A DNA stretch of 64,000 nucleotides, taken from positions 558,001 to 622,000 of the forward strand of contig NZ_JAJALK010000002.1 of NCBI RefSeq assembly GCF_020523825.1, written 5' to 3'. Both the position numbers and the translations under genes were made by a program. The stretch is from Methylobacterium brachiatum (GTDB lineage Bacteria > Pseudomonadota > Alphaproteobacteria > Rhizobiales > Beijerinckiaceae). The notes under the pieces are model-generated. The model was not told the origin of the DNA, ran no database searches, and saw only the letters and a program-made list of their open reading frames with translations. Shown in pieces: positions 38,036-48,486 of this stretch (the first letter of the stretch is position 1; the number at the start of each line of letters is the position of its first letter).

Positions 38036-38554
38036 TCAGGTGTCGAGGCGGATCGCGGTGCCCTCGATCTCGTTCGGGCGGACGCCGCCGGTCCGCTCCA
38101 TCCAGCGCCGAAGCAGGTGGACGTTGCGGCGGTTGGCCTTGAAGGCGGCATCGAACAGGTCGCCCGCCAGGGGGACCACGCCGAGCAGGCCGTCGACGGC
38201 GACGTTCAGCCCCATCCGGGCGACCAGCCAGCGGGGCGCTCCGAGGCGTTTGGCCTCGTAGACGATGAACGAGGAGATCACCATGCTGGCCACGTCGCCG
38301 ATCACCGGCACGAGGCCGATCAGCGCGTCGAACCCGACCCGCCGGTTGATCCCCGGAATCACGAAGGCGGTGTCCATGACATGCGCCAGCGTCTCCAGAC
38401 GGGCGAGGCTCGCCTCGCGGTCGAGATTCGCCGACAGGAACGGCGGCAGTCGAGTGGATGTCGCGCCGGCGGAATTCCTGCCGCCGGGAAGGGCCTCGGC
38501 GCCCACGAAGGGACCGGTCCGGGGAGCCTGCCGGGAAGCCTGGGTGAAATCCAT
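38036..38554 (-). CDS. DUF4112 membrane protein
   Basis: The protein is about 172 residues (180 if ATG 38578 is used). It contains the DUF4112 core: LARLETLAHVMDTAFVIPGINRRVGFDALIGLVPVIGDVASMVISSFIVYEAKRLG, then WLVARMGLNVAVDGLLGVVPLAGDLFDAAFKANRRNV. These are paired amphipathic/hydrophobic segments with repeated GLVP(V/L)xGD motifs. The family is widespread and of unknown function. The N-terminal ~45 residues are variable and Pro/Arg-rich. It lies 58 bp before the YejE-like gene on the same strand. Confidence 0.85.
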   Translation of the reverse strand: MDFTQASRQAPRTGPFVGAEALPGGRNSAGATSTRLPPFLSANLDREASLARLETLAHVMDTAFVIPGINRRVGFDALIGLVPVIGDVASMVISSFIVYEAKRLGAPRWLVARMGLNVAVDGLLGVVPLAGDLFDAAFKANRRNVHLLRRWMERTGGVRPNEIEGTAIRLDT

Positions 38555-38635
38555 CGCGGGGATCCGTCGGAGAGCCATCACCCTCAACGACGTGGCCCCC
38601 CGGCCGGATCCTCGCAAGGCGGCGGCCTGCGACCA

Positions 38636-39790
38636 TCATGCCGCACCCCCGGCGAGGCCGCGCATCCGCTCCAGGGCGGTGTCCAGGGTGGCGTCGGCCT
38701 TGGCGAAGCACAGGCGCACGAGGCTGCGCACCGACCCGTCCGGATAGAAGGCGCTGACCGGGATCGCCGCGACGCCGTGGCGGGTGACCAGAGCCTCGCA
38801 GAAGGCCACGTCGTCGGCGTAGCCGAGGCCGGTTATGTCGATGTTGAGGAACCATGTGGCCTGCGCCGGCAGGACCCGGAAGCCGAGATCGCGCAGGCCC
38901 GCGTCCAGCCGGTCGCGGGAGGCGGCGTAGCCCGCCCGCATGGCGTCGAACCACGGATCCGGCTTGGCGAGGCCGTAGGCCACCGCATCCTGGAGGTTGG
39001 GCGGCGTGGTGAAGGTCAGGAACTGGTGCGCCTTGGCGAGCACACGCATCAGCCGGGCATCGGCCATCACGAACCCGACCTTCCAGCCGGTGAGCGAGAA
39101 GATCTTGCCCGCCGAGCCGATCTTGACCGTCCGCTCGCGCATCCCGGGCAGCGCCATCAGCGGCTGGTGGCGGGCGCCGTCGAAGACCACGTGCTCCCAG
39201 ACCTCGTCGCAGATCGCGGTGACGTCGAAGCGCGTGCAGTATCGGGCGAGCAGCGCCAGGTCGTCCGCCGCGAACAGGGTCGCGCTCGGGTTGAGCGGGT
39301 TGTTCAGAACCACGGCCCTGGTCCGCGGGCCGAACGCGGCGGCGAGCGCCGCCTCGTCGAGCCGGAAGAAGGGTGGCTGCAGGGACACGATCCGCGGCAC
39401 GCCGCCGGCCCGCTGCACCAGGGGCAGGTAGGCATCGTACATCGGAGCGAACAGCACGACCTCGTCGCCGGGCTCGATCAGCGCCAGCAGGGCGCCGGCC
39501 AGCGCCTCGGTGGCGCCGGAGGTCACCATCACCTCGGTGTCGGGATCGAGGGTCAGGCCCTGGTGCCGGGCGTAATGCGCGGCCACGGCCTCGCGCAGGG
39601 CCGGCAGACCCATCATCGGCGGGTACTGGTTCCAGCCGTCGATCAGGGCCCGGGCGCCACGCTCGCGCACATCCGCGGGGCCCGGATCGTCCGGAAAACC
39701 CTGCCCGAGATTGACCGCGTCATGGGCCCGGGCGAGCCGCGACATGGTCTCGAACACCGTAGTCGGCAGGGCGGCGAAGACCGGGTTCAT
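38636..39790 (-). CDS. PLP-dependent class I/II aminotransferase
   Basis: The 384-residue enzyme has the fold-type I aminotransferase landmarks. VNLGQGFPD is near the N-terminus. VTSGATEALAGALLAL forms the cofactor-phosphate strand, then NNPLNPSATLF, AICDEVWEHVVFDG and GSAGKIFSLTGWKVG, with the PLP-binding Lys near residue 230. C-terminal LVRLCFAKADATLDTALERM has the substrate Arg. It most resembles the methionine / kynurenine aminotransferase group (YbdL-like). The true amino-acid donor cannot be told. ATG 39790 is preferred to an in-frame ATG 39850; the frame extends upstream to 40036 without sense. Promoter and dyad at 39915-39953 lie just upstream but point the other way. Confidence 0.9.
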   Translation of the reverse strand: MNPVFAALPTTVFETMSRLARAHDAVNLGQGFPDDPGPADVRERGARALIDGWNQYPPMMGLPALREAVAAHYARHQGLTLDPDTEVMVTSGATEALAGALLALIEPGDEVVLFAPMYDAYLPLVQRAGGVPRIVSLQPPFFRLDEAALAAAFGPRTRAVVLNNPLNPSATLFAADDLALLARYCTRFDVTAICDEVWEHVVFDGARHQPLMALPGMRERTVKIGSAGKIFSLTGWKVGFVMADARLMRVLAKAHQFLTFTTPPNLQDAVAYGLAKPDPWFDAMRAGYAASRDRLDAGLRDLGFRVLPAQATWFLNIDITGLGYADDVAFCEALVTRHGVAAIPVSAFYPDGSVRSLVRLCFAKADATLDTALERMRGLAGGAA

Positions 39791-39914
39791 GCGGGGCGGG
39801 ACGCCGCTTCGGGCGCTGCAGACGAGCGAGACATCCTCGGCATGTAGCATGGGGTCGGCGGCGTGCGGAATGTGCGCGGCCGCACAGACCCGGACGACAC
39901 GGCCGGACGCCGGG

Positions 39915-39940
39915 ACTGACGAATGTTGACATTCATCAGT
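39915..39940. promoter_or_regulatory. operator-like 11/12-bp dyad containing a -35 box
   Basis: ACTGACGAATGT (39915-39926) and the inverted ACATTCATCAGT (39929-39940) match at 11 of 12 positions around TG. The centre contains TTGACA (39926-39931), a consensus -35 hexamer on the plus strand. A repressor bound there would block that promoter, and perhaps also the divergent aminotransferase gene. Confidence 0.55.
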
Positions 39941-39953
39941 CGTATCGTAGGTT
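39926..39953 (+). promoter_or_regulatory. sigma70-type promoter for a candidate small RNA
   Basis: TTGACA (39926-39931), a 16-nt spacer and TAGGTT (39948-39953, three of six to TATAAT) point rightward toward the hairpin-rich segment 39960-40069. It overlaps the dyad at 39915-39940. No open reading frame starts between this promoter and the terminator. Confidence 0.5.
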
Positions 39954-39959
39954 CGTCTC

Positions 39960-40069
39960 ACGGCTGGGGCGGCGCTCTCGCCGGCGGGGCTTTGCCCCCT
40001 CGCTCCGTCAGCGAGACGCCGCTCCGGTCCCGTCAAAGGGCCACCGATCCCCGGATCGGTGGCCCTTTT
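39960..40069 (+). ncRNA. candidate ~110-nt small RNA ending in a strong terminator
   Basis: The segment lies between the promoter at 39926-39953 and the terminator at 40035-40069. It holds at least three short hairpins: GGCG-CTCT-CGCC near 39971, GGGGC-TTT-GCCCC at 39986-39998, and CTCGCT-CCGTC-AGCGAG at 39999-40015. It has no reading frame with coding features, and I do not recognise a known family (not SRP, 6S, tmRNA or RNase P RNA). Target and protein partner are unknown. Confidence 0.45.
40035..40069 (+). terminator. very strong rho-independent terminator
   Basis: AAAGGGCCACCGATC pairs exactly with GATCGGTGGCCCTTT around a CCCG loop, and the T run extends to TTTT. It has no protein-coding gene upstream on the plus strand, which supports an RNA gene at 39960. 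The AAA at its foot lets it work in either direction. Confidence 0.92.
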
Positions 40070-40123
40070 CGCATGCCGGGGGCCGGTCGCTCTGGTAGCG
40101 TCTCAGGCCCGACGGATGCGACC

Positions 40124-40303
40124 ATGCGGACGACACGCTGCCTCCTCCTCGCCGTGCTGATCGCCGGCCTGGGCCTCGCCCTCCGCCTCGGCGTGCCGGT
40201 CGCGCCCGTGGACCCGCCGTTCCGCACCGTGCTCGACGCCTACGCGGCACCGGATTCGTCGGCGGCGGAGCCCAGCAACACGGCTGAAACCTCGCCGCCC
40301 TAG
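40124..40303 (+). CDS. small possible secreted peptide
   Basis: The 59-codon frame starts at ATG 40124 and encodes a basic N-terminus (MRTTR), a hydrophobic stretch (CLLLAVLIAGLGLALRLGV), and a short acidic/Pro/Ser-rich tail ending in SPP. The leader suggests export. No family is recognised and there is no strong ribosome site, so it may be spurious. It follows the terminator at 40035-40069 and ends 212 bp before the efflux operon. Confidence 0.4.
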   Translation: MRTTRCLLLAVLIAGLGLALRLGVPVAPVDPPFRTVLDAYAAPDSSAAEPSNTAETSPP

Positions 40304-40515
40304 TGACGGCGCATTGGCCGGGCATCCAACACCCGCCCGGCGACGGAATATGCCGCAGCGGCCGGACGCCGTCCGGCCCCTATAGCCGCGTAGGCCGATG
40401 CGACCGTCCGGGCCGCCGAAGCGTAGGCGGCCGGGACATGCGCCATGGGGGCGTGCACAGCGAGGGATAGGGTACCGTCGGTCGCGCAGGCGTCCGGCAT
40501 GTGCTCTAGTCAGGC

Positions 40516-41904
40516 ATGAACGAGAGTTCACCGATCCGCACCGACACGGCGCGCGCCTACCAGCCGGGCGAGGCGCCGGCGCGCGACGTCCGCACGCGGC
40601 GATTCCGGCCGATCCGGTGGCTCGTGATCCTGGCCCTGCTGGCCGGAGCCGGGGCGATCGGGCACCGCTGGTACGAGGCGCGCACCGACAAGGGCGCCGA
40701 GCCGGCCACGGCCCACAGGGCCGGCGGCCGCGGCGGGCGGCACGGCGGCGGCGACATGGCGCAGGCGGTGGGCATCGCCACCGTGACGACCGGCGACATG
40801 CCGGTGGTGCTCCAGGGCCTCGGCACGGTGACGCCGCTCGCCACCGTGACGGTGAAGTCGCAGATCAGCGGCTACCTGATGGCCGTGAAGTTCCGCGAGG
40901 GCCAGACCGTCAAGGCCGGCGACGAGCTCGCCCTGATCGATTCCCGGCCCTACGAGGCGCTGCTCGCCCAGTACCAGGGTCAGCTCGCCCGCGACCAGGC
41001 GCTGCTGCAGAACTCGAAGCTCGATCTCCAGCGCTACCAGACGCTGAACCGGCAGGACTCGATCTCCAAGCAGAACGTCGACACGCAGGCCGCTCTGGTC
41101 AAGCAGAACGAGGGCACGGTGGCGGCCGACCAGGCGCTCGTGGACCAGCAGAAGCTCAACATCGCCTACACCCACATCACGTCGCCGGTGGACGGGCGGG
41201 TCGGCCTGCGCCAGGTCGACCAGGGCAACTACGTCTCGGCCGCCTCGACCGCGATCGTGGTGGTGACCCAGCTCCATCCGATCTCGGTGATCTTCACCCT
41301 GCCGGAGGACGACGTCGCCCGGGTGATGCGCCAGGTCCGGGCCGGCGCCAAGCTCGCGGTGCGCGCCTACGACCGCGGCGACGCCCACCAGATCGCGGTC
41401 GGCAGCCTCGACACGGTGGACAACCAGATCGACACGACCACCGGCACGGTGAAGCTCCGGGCCCTGTTCGACAATGCCGACGAGGAGCTGTTCCCGAACC
41501 AGTTCGTCAACGCCAAGCTCACCGTCGACACGGTGCGGGGTGCCGCCCTGGTGTCGAATTCCGGCCTGCTGCAGGGCACGCCCGGCACCTACGTCTACCT
41601 GATGGACGGGGACAACAAGGTCACGGTCCGGCCGGTCAAGACCGGCGAGACCGACGGGACCAACACCGTCGTGGTCTCGGGCCTGAAGCCCGGCGACCGG
41701 GTCGTCGTCGACGGCACCGACCGGCTCAAGGACGGCGCCGAGGTCCGGATCACCGACGGCGCGCAGGCCGCGGGCGCGACCGGCGCGGTCACGGGCGCGG
41801 GCGACAAGCCCGGCGGCAAGCCGGCCGCCGGACCCGACGGGACGGCCGATACCGCCCGCCCGGCCGCTCCGGAGGGCGGGCGCCGGCGCCGGCAGCAGCC
41901 GTGA
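40516..41904 (+). CDS. mdtA: RND efflux periplasmic adaptor, MdtA type
   Basis: The 462-residue protein has a short cytoplasmic N-terminus, one membrane anchor ([19 protein letters not shown], ~37-55), then the membrane-fusion layout. The lipoyl half is [32 protein letters not shown]; a coiled-coil hairpin (~165-220) and the second lipoyl half ([20 protein letters not shown]) follow. Beta-barrel and membrane-proximal domains (~250-415) end in [20 protein letters not shown]. It would link the two RND pumps encoded next to the outer-membrane channel of the same operon. The last ~45 residues are Ala/Gly/Lys-rich. It leads a four-gene operon in order adaptor, pump, pump, channel. Confidence 0.92.
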   Translation: MNESSPIRTDTARAYQPGEAPARDVRTRRFRPIRWLVILALLAGAGAIGHRWYEARTDKGAEPATAHRAGGRGGRHGGGDMAQAVGIATVTTGDMPVVLQGLGTVTPLATVTVKSQISGYLMAVKFREGQTVKAGDELALIDSRPYEALLAQYQGQLARDQALLQNSKLDLQRYQTLNRQDSISKQNVDTQAALVKQNEGTVAADQALVDQQKLNIAYTHITSPVDGRVGLRQVDQGNYVSAASTAIVVVTQLHPISVIFTLPEDDVARVMRQVRAGAKLAVRAYDRGDAHQIAVGSLDTVDNQIDTTTGTVKLRALFDNADEELFPNQFVNAKLTVDTVRGAALVSNSGLLQGTPGTYVYLMDGDNKVTVRPVKTGETDGTNTVVVSGLKPGDRVVVDGTDRLKDGAEVRITDGAQAAGATGAVTGAGDKPGGKPAAGPDGTADTARPAAPEGGRRRRQQP

Positions 41905-41926
41905 GCCTGGCTTCGGCGCGCCTGCC

Positions 41927-44900
41927 ATGAACCCGTCCCGCCTGTTCATCCTGCGGCCGGTGGCGACGACGCTGCTGATGCTGGCGATCCTGATCGTCGG
42001 CGGCGTGTCGTACCTGAACCTGCCGGTCTCGGCGCTGCCGGCCGTCGATTACCCGACGATCCAGATCCAGACCTTCTATCCGGGCGCGAGCCCCGAGGTG
42101 ATGACCTCCTCGGTCACGGCGCCGCTGGAGCGGCAATTCGGCCAACTCGCCAACCTCAACCAGATGACCTCGCAATCCTCGGCGGGCGCCTCGGTCATCA
42201 CGCTGCAATTCAGCCTGGATCTGGCCCTCGACGTGGCCGAGCAGCAGGTCCAGGCCGCGATCAACGCCGCCGGCAACCTGTTGCCCTCGGACCTGCCGGC
42301 CCCGCCGATCTACGCCAAGGTCAACCCGGCCGACGCGCCGGTCCTGACCCTCGCGCTGACCTCGAAGACCCTGCCGCTGACCCAGGTGCGGGACCTCGCC
42401 GAGTCGCGGCTCGCCCAGAAGATCAGCCAGGTGGCGGGCGTCGGCCTCGTCAGCATCTCGGGGGGCCAGCGCCCGGCGATCCGGGTGCGGTTCAACGCCC
42501 GGGCGCTGGCCGCCTACGGGCTGAACATCGACGACCTGCGCACCACCATCACCAACCTGAACGTCAACACCCCGAAGGGCTCGATCGACGGGCCGAAGCA
42601 ATCCTACGCGATCAACGCCAACGACCAGATCCGCGACCCGAAGGCCTATAATTCGGCGATCATCGCCTATCGCAACGGCGCCCCGGTGATGCTGTCGGAG
42701 GTCGCCGACGTGGTCGAGGGGCCGGAGAACACCAAGCTCGGCGCCTGGGCCGACGGGACGCCGGCGGTGATCCTCAACATCCAGCGCCAGCCCGGCGCCA
42801 ACGTCATCGCCACGGTCGACAAGATCAAGGCGCTGCTGCCCCAGATGCAGGCGAGCCTGCCGACCGCGGTGGCGGTGGCGCCGCTCACCGACCGCACCAC
42901 CACGATCCGGTCCTCCGTGGAGGACGTGCAGTTCGAGCTCGGGCTGGCGATCGCGCTGGTCGTGCTGGTGATCTTCCTGTTCCTGCGCAGCCTGTCGGCG
43001 ACGCTGATCCCGAGCCTGTCGGTGCCCCTGTCGCTGATCGGCGCCCTGTCGGTGATGGACCTGTACGGCTTCTCCCTCGACAACCTGTCCCTGATGGCGC
43101 TGACCATCGCCACCGGCTTCGTGGTCGACGACGCCATCGTGGTGATCGAGAACATCGCCCGCCACGTGGAGGCCGGCGATTCGCCCCTCGAAGCGTCCCT
43201 GAAAGGATCGCGCGAGATCGGCTTCACCATCATCTCGCTCACCGTCTCGCTGATCGCGGTGCTGATCCCGCTGCTGTTCATGGGCGACGTGGTCGGGCGC
43301 CTGTTCCACGAATTCGCGATCACGCTGGCGGCCACCATCGTGATCTCCGCGGTGGTCTCGCTGACCCTGGTGCCGATGCTGTGCGCGCGCCTGCTCAAGC
43401 ACGTGCCCGAGGCCCAGATCCGCCGCCGCGAGGGCGTGGTGTCACGCGCGGGCCGGCGCGCCATCGACGGCCTGATCGCCGGCTACGGCCGCGCCCTGCG
43501 CGTGGTCCTGAACCACCAGGGCCTGACCCTGCTGGTGGCCCTCGGGACCCTGGTCCTGACCGTCTACCTGTTCGTGGTCATCCCCAAGGGGTTCTTCCCG
43601 GTGCAGGATACCGGCGTGATCCAGGGCATCACGCAGGCGGACCAGTCGGTCTCCTACGGGGCGATGGCCGAGCGCCAGCAACGGATGGCCGCGATCATCC
43701 TGCAGGATCCGGACGTGGCCAGCCTGTCCTCGTTCATCGGGGTCGACGGCCAGAACGTCACGCTCAATTCCGGCCGGATGCTGATCAACCTCAAGCCGCG
43801 CGACCAGCGGACGGACTCGGCCAGCGCGATCATCCGGCGGATCAATGCGGCGGCCCGGGCCGAGCCCGGCATGCGCCTGTACATGCAGCCGATCCAGGAC
43901 CTGACCATCGACACCGCGGTCTCGGCGACCCAGTACCAGGTCATCCTCGAGACCCCGAACCTCAACGATTTCGAGACCTGGGTGCCGCGCTTCACCGAGG
44001 CCCTGGCGAAATCCCCCGTGGTCGCCGACGTGGCGAGCGACCACCAGGCGCAGGGGCTGGCCGCCTACGTCACCATCGACCGGCCCACGGCCGGCCGCTA
44101 CGGCATCACCCCGGCGACCATCGACAACGCCCTCTACGACGCCTTCGGCCAGCGGATCATCTCGACGATCTTCACCCAGTCCAACCAGTACCGGGTGATC
44201 CTGGAGGCCGACCCGACCCTGCACACCACCCTGCGCAGCCTCGAGACGATCTACCTGCCGTCCTCGACGGCGGCCAACGGCCAGGTGCCGCTCTCCGCGG
44301 TGGCGCGGATCAGCGAGCGGCGGGCGCCCCTGCTGATCTCGCATCTCGGGCAGTTCCCCGCCACGACGGTGTCGTTCAACCTCGCACCCGGCGCGGCCCT
44401 CGGGCAGGCGGTCGAGGCGATCGAGCAGGCCAAGGCGGCGATCGACCTGCCGCCCTCGTTCCGGGTGGTGCCGCAGGGCTCGGTCTTCGCGTTCCAGTCG
44501 GCGCTCAGCAACGAGCTGTTCCTGGTGCTCGCGGCGATCATCACGGTCTACATCGTGCTGGGCGTGCTCTACGAGAGCTTCATCCACCCGATCACGATCC
44601 TGTCGACCCTGCCATCCGCCGGCATCGGGGCGCTGCTCGGCCTGATGCTGTTCGGCCTGTCCCTCGACATCATCGCGGTGATCGGCATCGTGCTGCTGAT
44701 CGGCATCGTGAAGAAGAACGCGATCATGATGATCGACTTCGCGCTCCAGGCCGAGCGTGAGGACGGGCTCGATCCCCGGGAGGCGATCTTCCAGGCCTGC
44801 CTGCTGCGCTTCCGCCCGATCCTGATGACCACGCTGGCCGCCCTGTTCGCCGCGGTGCCGCTGATCCTCGGCACCGGCGTCGGCTCGGAGCTGCGCCAGC

Positions 44901-45052
44901 CGCTCGGCATCTGCATCGCCGGCGGCCTGATCGTCAGCCAGGTGCTGACCCTGTTCACGACCCCGGTGATTTATTTGGCGTTTGACCGGCTGGAACGCCG
45001 GATCGCCGGGCGGCGGGCGCCGGATGTCGCGGGCGGCGAGGCGCTCCCGTGA
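41927..45052 (+). CDS. mdtB: RND multidrug efflux pump, MdtB type
   Basis: The 1041-residue transporter has the full HAE1/AcrB-like layout with twelve helices and two large periplasmic loops. The proton-relay helix reads [14 protein letters not shown], with the two Asp required for proton transfer. Helix 1 begins [15 protein letters not shown], and the second half has [28 protein letters not shown] and [15 protein letters not shown]. In E. coli MdtB and MdtC form a mixed trimer with MdtA, which fits this operon of two unequal pumps. It starts 22 bp after mdtA and overlaps mdtC by 4 nt. Confidence 0.94.
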   Translation: MNPSRLFILRPVATTLLMLAILIVGGVSYLNLPVSALPAVDYPTIQIQTFYPGASPEVMTSSVTAPLERQFGQLANLNQMTSQSSAGASVITLQFSLDLALDVAEQQVQAAINAAGNLLPSDLPAPPIYAKVNPADAPVLTLALTSKTLPLTQVRDLAESRLAQKISQVAGVGLVSISGGQRPAIRVRFNARALAAYGLNIDDLRTTITNLNVNTPKGSIDGPKQSYAINANDQIRDPKAYNSAIIAYRNGAPVMLSEVADVVEGPENTKLGAWADGTPAVILNIQRQPGANVIATVDKIKALLPQMQASLPTAVAVAPLTDRTTTIRSSVEDVQFELGLAIALVVLVIFLFLRSLSATLIPSLSVPLSLIGALSVMDLYGFSLDNLSLMALTIATGFVVDDAIVVIENIARHVEAGDSPLEASLKGSREIGFTIISLTVSLIAVLIPLLFMGDVVGRLFHEFAITLAATIVISAVVSLTLVPMLCARLLKHVPEAQIRRREGVVSRAGRRAIDGLIAGYGRALRVVLNHQGLTLLVALGTLVLTVYLFVVIPKGFFPVQDTGVIQGITQADQSVSYGAMAERQQRMAAIILQDPDVASLSSFIGVDGQNVTLNSGRMLINLKPRDQRTDSASAIIRRINAAARAEPGMRLYMQPIQDLTIDTAVSATQYQVILETPNLNDFETWVPRFTEALAKSPVVADVASDHQAQGLAAYVTIDRPTAGRYGITPATIDNALYDAFGQRIISTIFTQSNQYRVILEADPTLHTTLRSLETIYLPSSTAANGQVPLSAVARISERRAPLLISHLGQFPATTVSFNLAPGAALGQAVEAIEQAKAAIDLPPSFRVVPQGSVFAFQSALSNELFLVLAAIITVYIVLGVLYESFIHPITILSTLPSAGIGALLGLMLFGLSLDIIAVIGIVLLIGIVKKNAIMMIDFALQAEREDGLDPREAIFQACLLRFRPILMTTLAALFAAVPLILGTGVGSELRQPLGICIAGGLIVSQVLTLFTTPVIYLAFDRLERRIAGRRAPDVAGGEALP

Positions 45053-48000
45053 ACATCTCCGAGCCGTTCATTCGCCGGCCGGTCGCGACCACGCTGCTCA
45101 CGATCGGCGTGCTGCTCGCCGGCCTGTTCGCGTTCCTGAAGCTGCCGGTGGCGCCGCTGCCGCAGATCGACTTTCCGGTCATCCTGGTCCAGGCGCAGAT
45201 GCCGGGCGGCTCGCCCGAGACCATGGCGACCACCGTGGCGGCGCCCCTCGAGCGGCGGCTCGGCGCCATCGCGGACGTCAACGAGATGACCTCCACGAAC
45301 GCGCTCGGCTCCACCCGGATCGTGCTGCTGTTCGGCCTGAACCGCGACATCGACGGGGCGGCCCGCGACGTGCAGGCGGCGATCAACGCGGCGCGCGCCG
45401 ACCTGCCGGCCTCGCTCCGGCAGAATCCGACCTACCGCAAGTTCAACCCCGCCGACACGCCGATCATCATCCTGGGCCTGACCTCGGAGACGCTGACCCG
45501 CGGCCAGGTCTATGATTCGGCCGCCACGGTGGTGCAGCAGAAGCTCTCGCAGCTGCCGGGCGTCGGCAATGTCGATATCGGCGGCTCGTCCCTGCCGGCG
45601 GTGCGGGTGGAACTCGATCCCACCGCCCTGTTCAATTACGGCATCGGCCTGGAAGGCATCCGGGCCGCGCTCGCCTCAGCCAACGCCAACTCGCCCAAGG
45701 GCGAGATCGATGCTGGCGGACGGCGCTACCAGCTCTACGCCAACGACCAGGGCCGCAAGGCCGCAGATTACCGCGACATCATCGTGGCCTACCGCAACGG
45801 CGCCGCGGTGAAGCTCACGGATGTGGGCCAGGTGCTCGACGGCGTCGAGGACAAGCGCAACCTCGGCATCGTCAACGGCAAGGACGGGGTGCTGCTGTTC
45901 GTCTACAAGCAGCCCGGCGCCAACGTGGTCGAGACCATCGACGCCGTGAAAAAGGCGCTGCCGCAGCTCACCGCGGCGCTGCCGGGCGGCATCGACATCA
46001 AGCTCACCGGCGACCGCAGCGCCACGATCCGGGCGTCGCTGGCAGCGACCGAGGAGACGCTTCTCGTGGCGGTCGGCCTCGTGATCCTGGTGGTGTTCGG
46101 CTTCCTGCGCTCCGGCCGAGCGACCCTGATCCCCGCGGTGGCGGTGCCGATCTCGATCATCGGCACCTTCTCGGCGATGTACCTGCTCGGCTACTCGCTC
46201 AACATCCTGTCGCTCACCGCCCTGATCATCGGCACCGGCTTCGTGGTCGACGACGCCATCGTGGTGCTGGAGAACGTCCAGCGCCACATCGAGGAGGGCA
46301 AGCCCCGGCTGCAGGCGGCCCTGATCGGCGCCCGGGAGGTCGGCTTCACGGTGATCTCGATGAGCCTGTCGCTCATCGCGGTGTTCCTGCCGATCTTGCT
46401 GATGGGCGGGCTGATCGGCCGGATCTTCCAGGAATTCTCCGTCACCCTGTCGCTGTCGATCCTGATCTCTCTAGTGCTGTCGCTCACGACGACACCGATG
46501 ATGTGTGCCCGGCTGCTGCGGCCCGAGGGGCACGGGCGTCCGGCAGGACGCCGCCCGAATATCCTGATCCGCGGCCTGGAGGGCGGCTTCTCCTGGCTGC
46601 TCGACGCCTATGCCCGGACGCTCGCGGTGGCGCTCGCGCACCCGCGCCTCGTGCTGCTGAGCCTGCTCGCCACGGTGGGGCTCAACGTCTACCTCTACGT
46701 CATCGTGCCGAAGGGCTTCTTCCCCGAGCAGGATACCGGCCAGATGATGGGCGGCGTCCAGGCCGACCAGCGCATCTCGTTCCAGTCCATGGAGACCAAG
46801 CTCCGGCAGGCCACCACCATCGTGGGCGCGGATCCGGCGGTGGAGAGCGTCGTCGGCTTCACCGGCGGGCGCGGCACCAACTCGGCCAACGTGTTCATCG
46901 GCCTGAAGCCGATCGGCGAGCGGGCGCCGATCTCCGCCGTCATGGCGCGGCTCCGGCCGAAGCTCGCCCAGGTGGCGGGCGCGCGGCTCTACGTCTTCCC
47001 GCGTCAGGACCTGCAGATGGGCGGCCGCCAGAGCTTCGCCCAGTACCAGTACACCCTCCAGGGCGACACCGCCGAGGAGCTGTTCGCCGCCGCCCCGAAG
47101 CTGCTGGCCGCCCTGCAGAAGGACCCGACCTTCGCGGACGTCACCTCCGACCAGCAGGAGGGCGGGCTGGAGACCCGGGTCGTGATCGACCGCGCCACCG
47201 CGTTCCGGTACGGCATCACCCCGAACAAGATCGACAACACGCTGTACGACGCCTTCGGCCAGCGCCAGGTCTCGACGATCTACAACCCGCTGAACCAGTA
47301 CCACGTCGTGATGGAGATCGCCCCGCGCTACCTGGAATCCCCCGAGACCCTGAAGCAGATCTTCGTCTCGACCTCCGGGGGCAACGCGCCGGGCTCGGCC
47401 ACCACCAACGCGGTGGCCGGCACCGTGGCGGCGGCGGGCGGCGTCAACACCAATGCGGCCACCGGCACCAGCAGCCCGGGGAGCGGCGCCGCCGCGACGG
47501 GGGCCACGACCGGCACGGGCGCAGTCGGCGGCGGGCCCACCGGCGTCGCCGCCGCGGCGACCGCGGCCGCCAGCACGGCCGACGCATCGTCGAACGCCGC
47601 CGCGATCGCCTCCGATTCGGCCCGCAACGCCTCCTCGAACGCCATCGCGGCGAGCAAGGGCGGGGCCTCGTCGAGCGCGCCGGTCTCGGCCGCCAAGGAG
47701 ACCATGGTCCCGCTGTCGGCCTTCGCGCGGATCGAGCCCGGCAACGCCCCCGTGCAGGTGAGCCACCAGGGCCTGTTCGTGGCGACCACGATCTCGTTCA
47801 ACCTGGCGCCGGGCAAGAGCCTGTCGGATGCCACGGTGGCGATCGACCGGGCGATGTCGTCGCTGCGGCTGCCGGCCACGATCCACGGCGAATATGCCGG
47901 CGCGGCCAAGAACTACGTCGCCTCGGCCTCGCGCCAGCCGCTCCTGATCCTGGCCGCGATCCTGGCGGTCTACGCGGTGCTCGGCATCCTGTACGAGAGC

Positions 48001-48486
48001 TTCGTCCACCCGCTGACGATCCTCTCGACCCTGCCGTCGGCGGGCGTCGGGGCCGTGCTGGCCCTGCTGGTGACCGGCACCGAATTCACCATCATCGCGC
48101 TGATCGCGGTGTTCCTGCTGATCGGCATCGTGAAGAAGAACGCGATCATGATGATCGACGTGGCCCTCGACGCCGAGCGGACCCGGGGCGCGAATCCCGT
48201 GGACGCGATCCGCGAGGCCTGTCTCGTGCGCTTCCGGCCGATCATGATGACCACGCTCGCCGCGATGCTCGGGGCCGTGCCGCTGATCCTGGCCACCGGC
48301 GAGGGGGCCGAGCTGCGCCGGCCCCTGGGCATCGCCATCGTGGGCGGATTGATCGTGAGCCAGATCCTGACCCTGTACACCACCCCCGTCGTCTACCTGA
48401 CCCTCGACCGCCTCCGGCACCGGGTGCTCGCCCGCCGCAGGCGCGCCGGGCGCGGCGGCGCAGCGGCATTGCCGGCCGGAGAGTGA
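45049..48486 (+). CDS. mdtC: RND multidrug efflux pump, MdtC type, with a large low-complexity insertion
   Basis: The 1145-residue pump has the same core as its partner: [15 protein letters not shown] at helix 1, [17 protein letters not shown] for proton relay, and [22 protein letters not shown] in the second half. It is about 100 residues longer than MdtC of E. coli (1025). The excess is a single Ala/Gly/Ser/Thr/Asn-rich block at residues ~775-883 (bases ~47371-47698), in the second periplasmic loop, just before [10 protein letters not shown]. The block keeps the frame and appears disordered. Start ATG overlaps the mdtB stop by 4 nt, and its TGA overlaps the next ATG. Confidence 0.93.
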   Translation: MNISEPFIRRPVATTLLTIGVLLAGLFAFLKLPVAPLPQIDFPVILVQAQMPGGSPETMATTVAAPLERRLGAIADVNEMTSTNALGSTRIVLLFGLNRDIDGAARDVQAAINAARADLPASLRQNPTYRKFNPADTPIIILGLTSETLTRGQVYDSAATVVQQKLSQLPGVGNVDIGGSSLPAVRVELDPTALFNYGIGLEGIRAALASANANSPKGEIDAGGRRYQLYANDQGRKAADYRDIIVAYRNGAAVKLTDVGQVLDGVEDKRNLGIVNGKDGVLLFVYKQPGANVVETIDAVKKALPQLTAALPGGIDIKLTGDRSATIRASLAATEETLLVAVGLVILVVFGFLRSGRATLIPAVAVPISIIGTFSAMYLLGYSLNILSLTALIIGTGFVVDDAIVVLENVQRHIEEGKPRLQAALIGAREVGFTVISMSLSLIAVFLPILLMGGLIGRIFQEFSVTLSLSILISLVLSLTTTPMMCARLLRPEGHGRPAGRRPNILIRGLEGGFSWLLDAYARTLAVALAHPRLVLLSLLATVGLNVYLYVIVPKGFFPEQDTGQMMGGVQADQRISFQSMETKLRQATTIVGADPAVESVVGFTGGRGTNSANVFIGLKPIGERAPISAVMARLRPKLAQVAGARLYVFPRQDLQMGGRQSFAQYQYTLQGDTAEELFAAAPKLLAALQKDPTFADVTSDQQEGGLETRVVIDRATAFRYGITPNKIDNTLYDAFGQRQVSTIYNPLNQYHVVMEIAPRYLESPETLKQIFVSTSGGNAPGSATTNAVAGTVAAAGGVNTNAATGTSSPGSGAAATGATTGTGAVGGGPTGVAAAATAAASTADASSNAAAIASDSARNASSNAIAASKGGASSSAPVSAAKETMVPLSAFARIEPGNAPVQVSHQGLFVATTISFNLAPGKSLSDATVAIDRAMSSLRLPATIHGEYAGAAKNYVASASRQPLLILAAILAVYAVLGILYESFVHPLTILSTLPSAGVGAVLALLVTGTEFTIIALIAVFLLIGIVKKNAIMMIDVALDAERTRGANPVDAIREACLVRFRPIMMTTLAAMLGAVPLILATGEGAELRRPLGIAIVGGLIVSQILTLYTTPVVYLTLDRLRHRVLARRRRAGRGGAAALPAGE

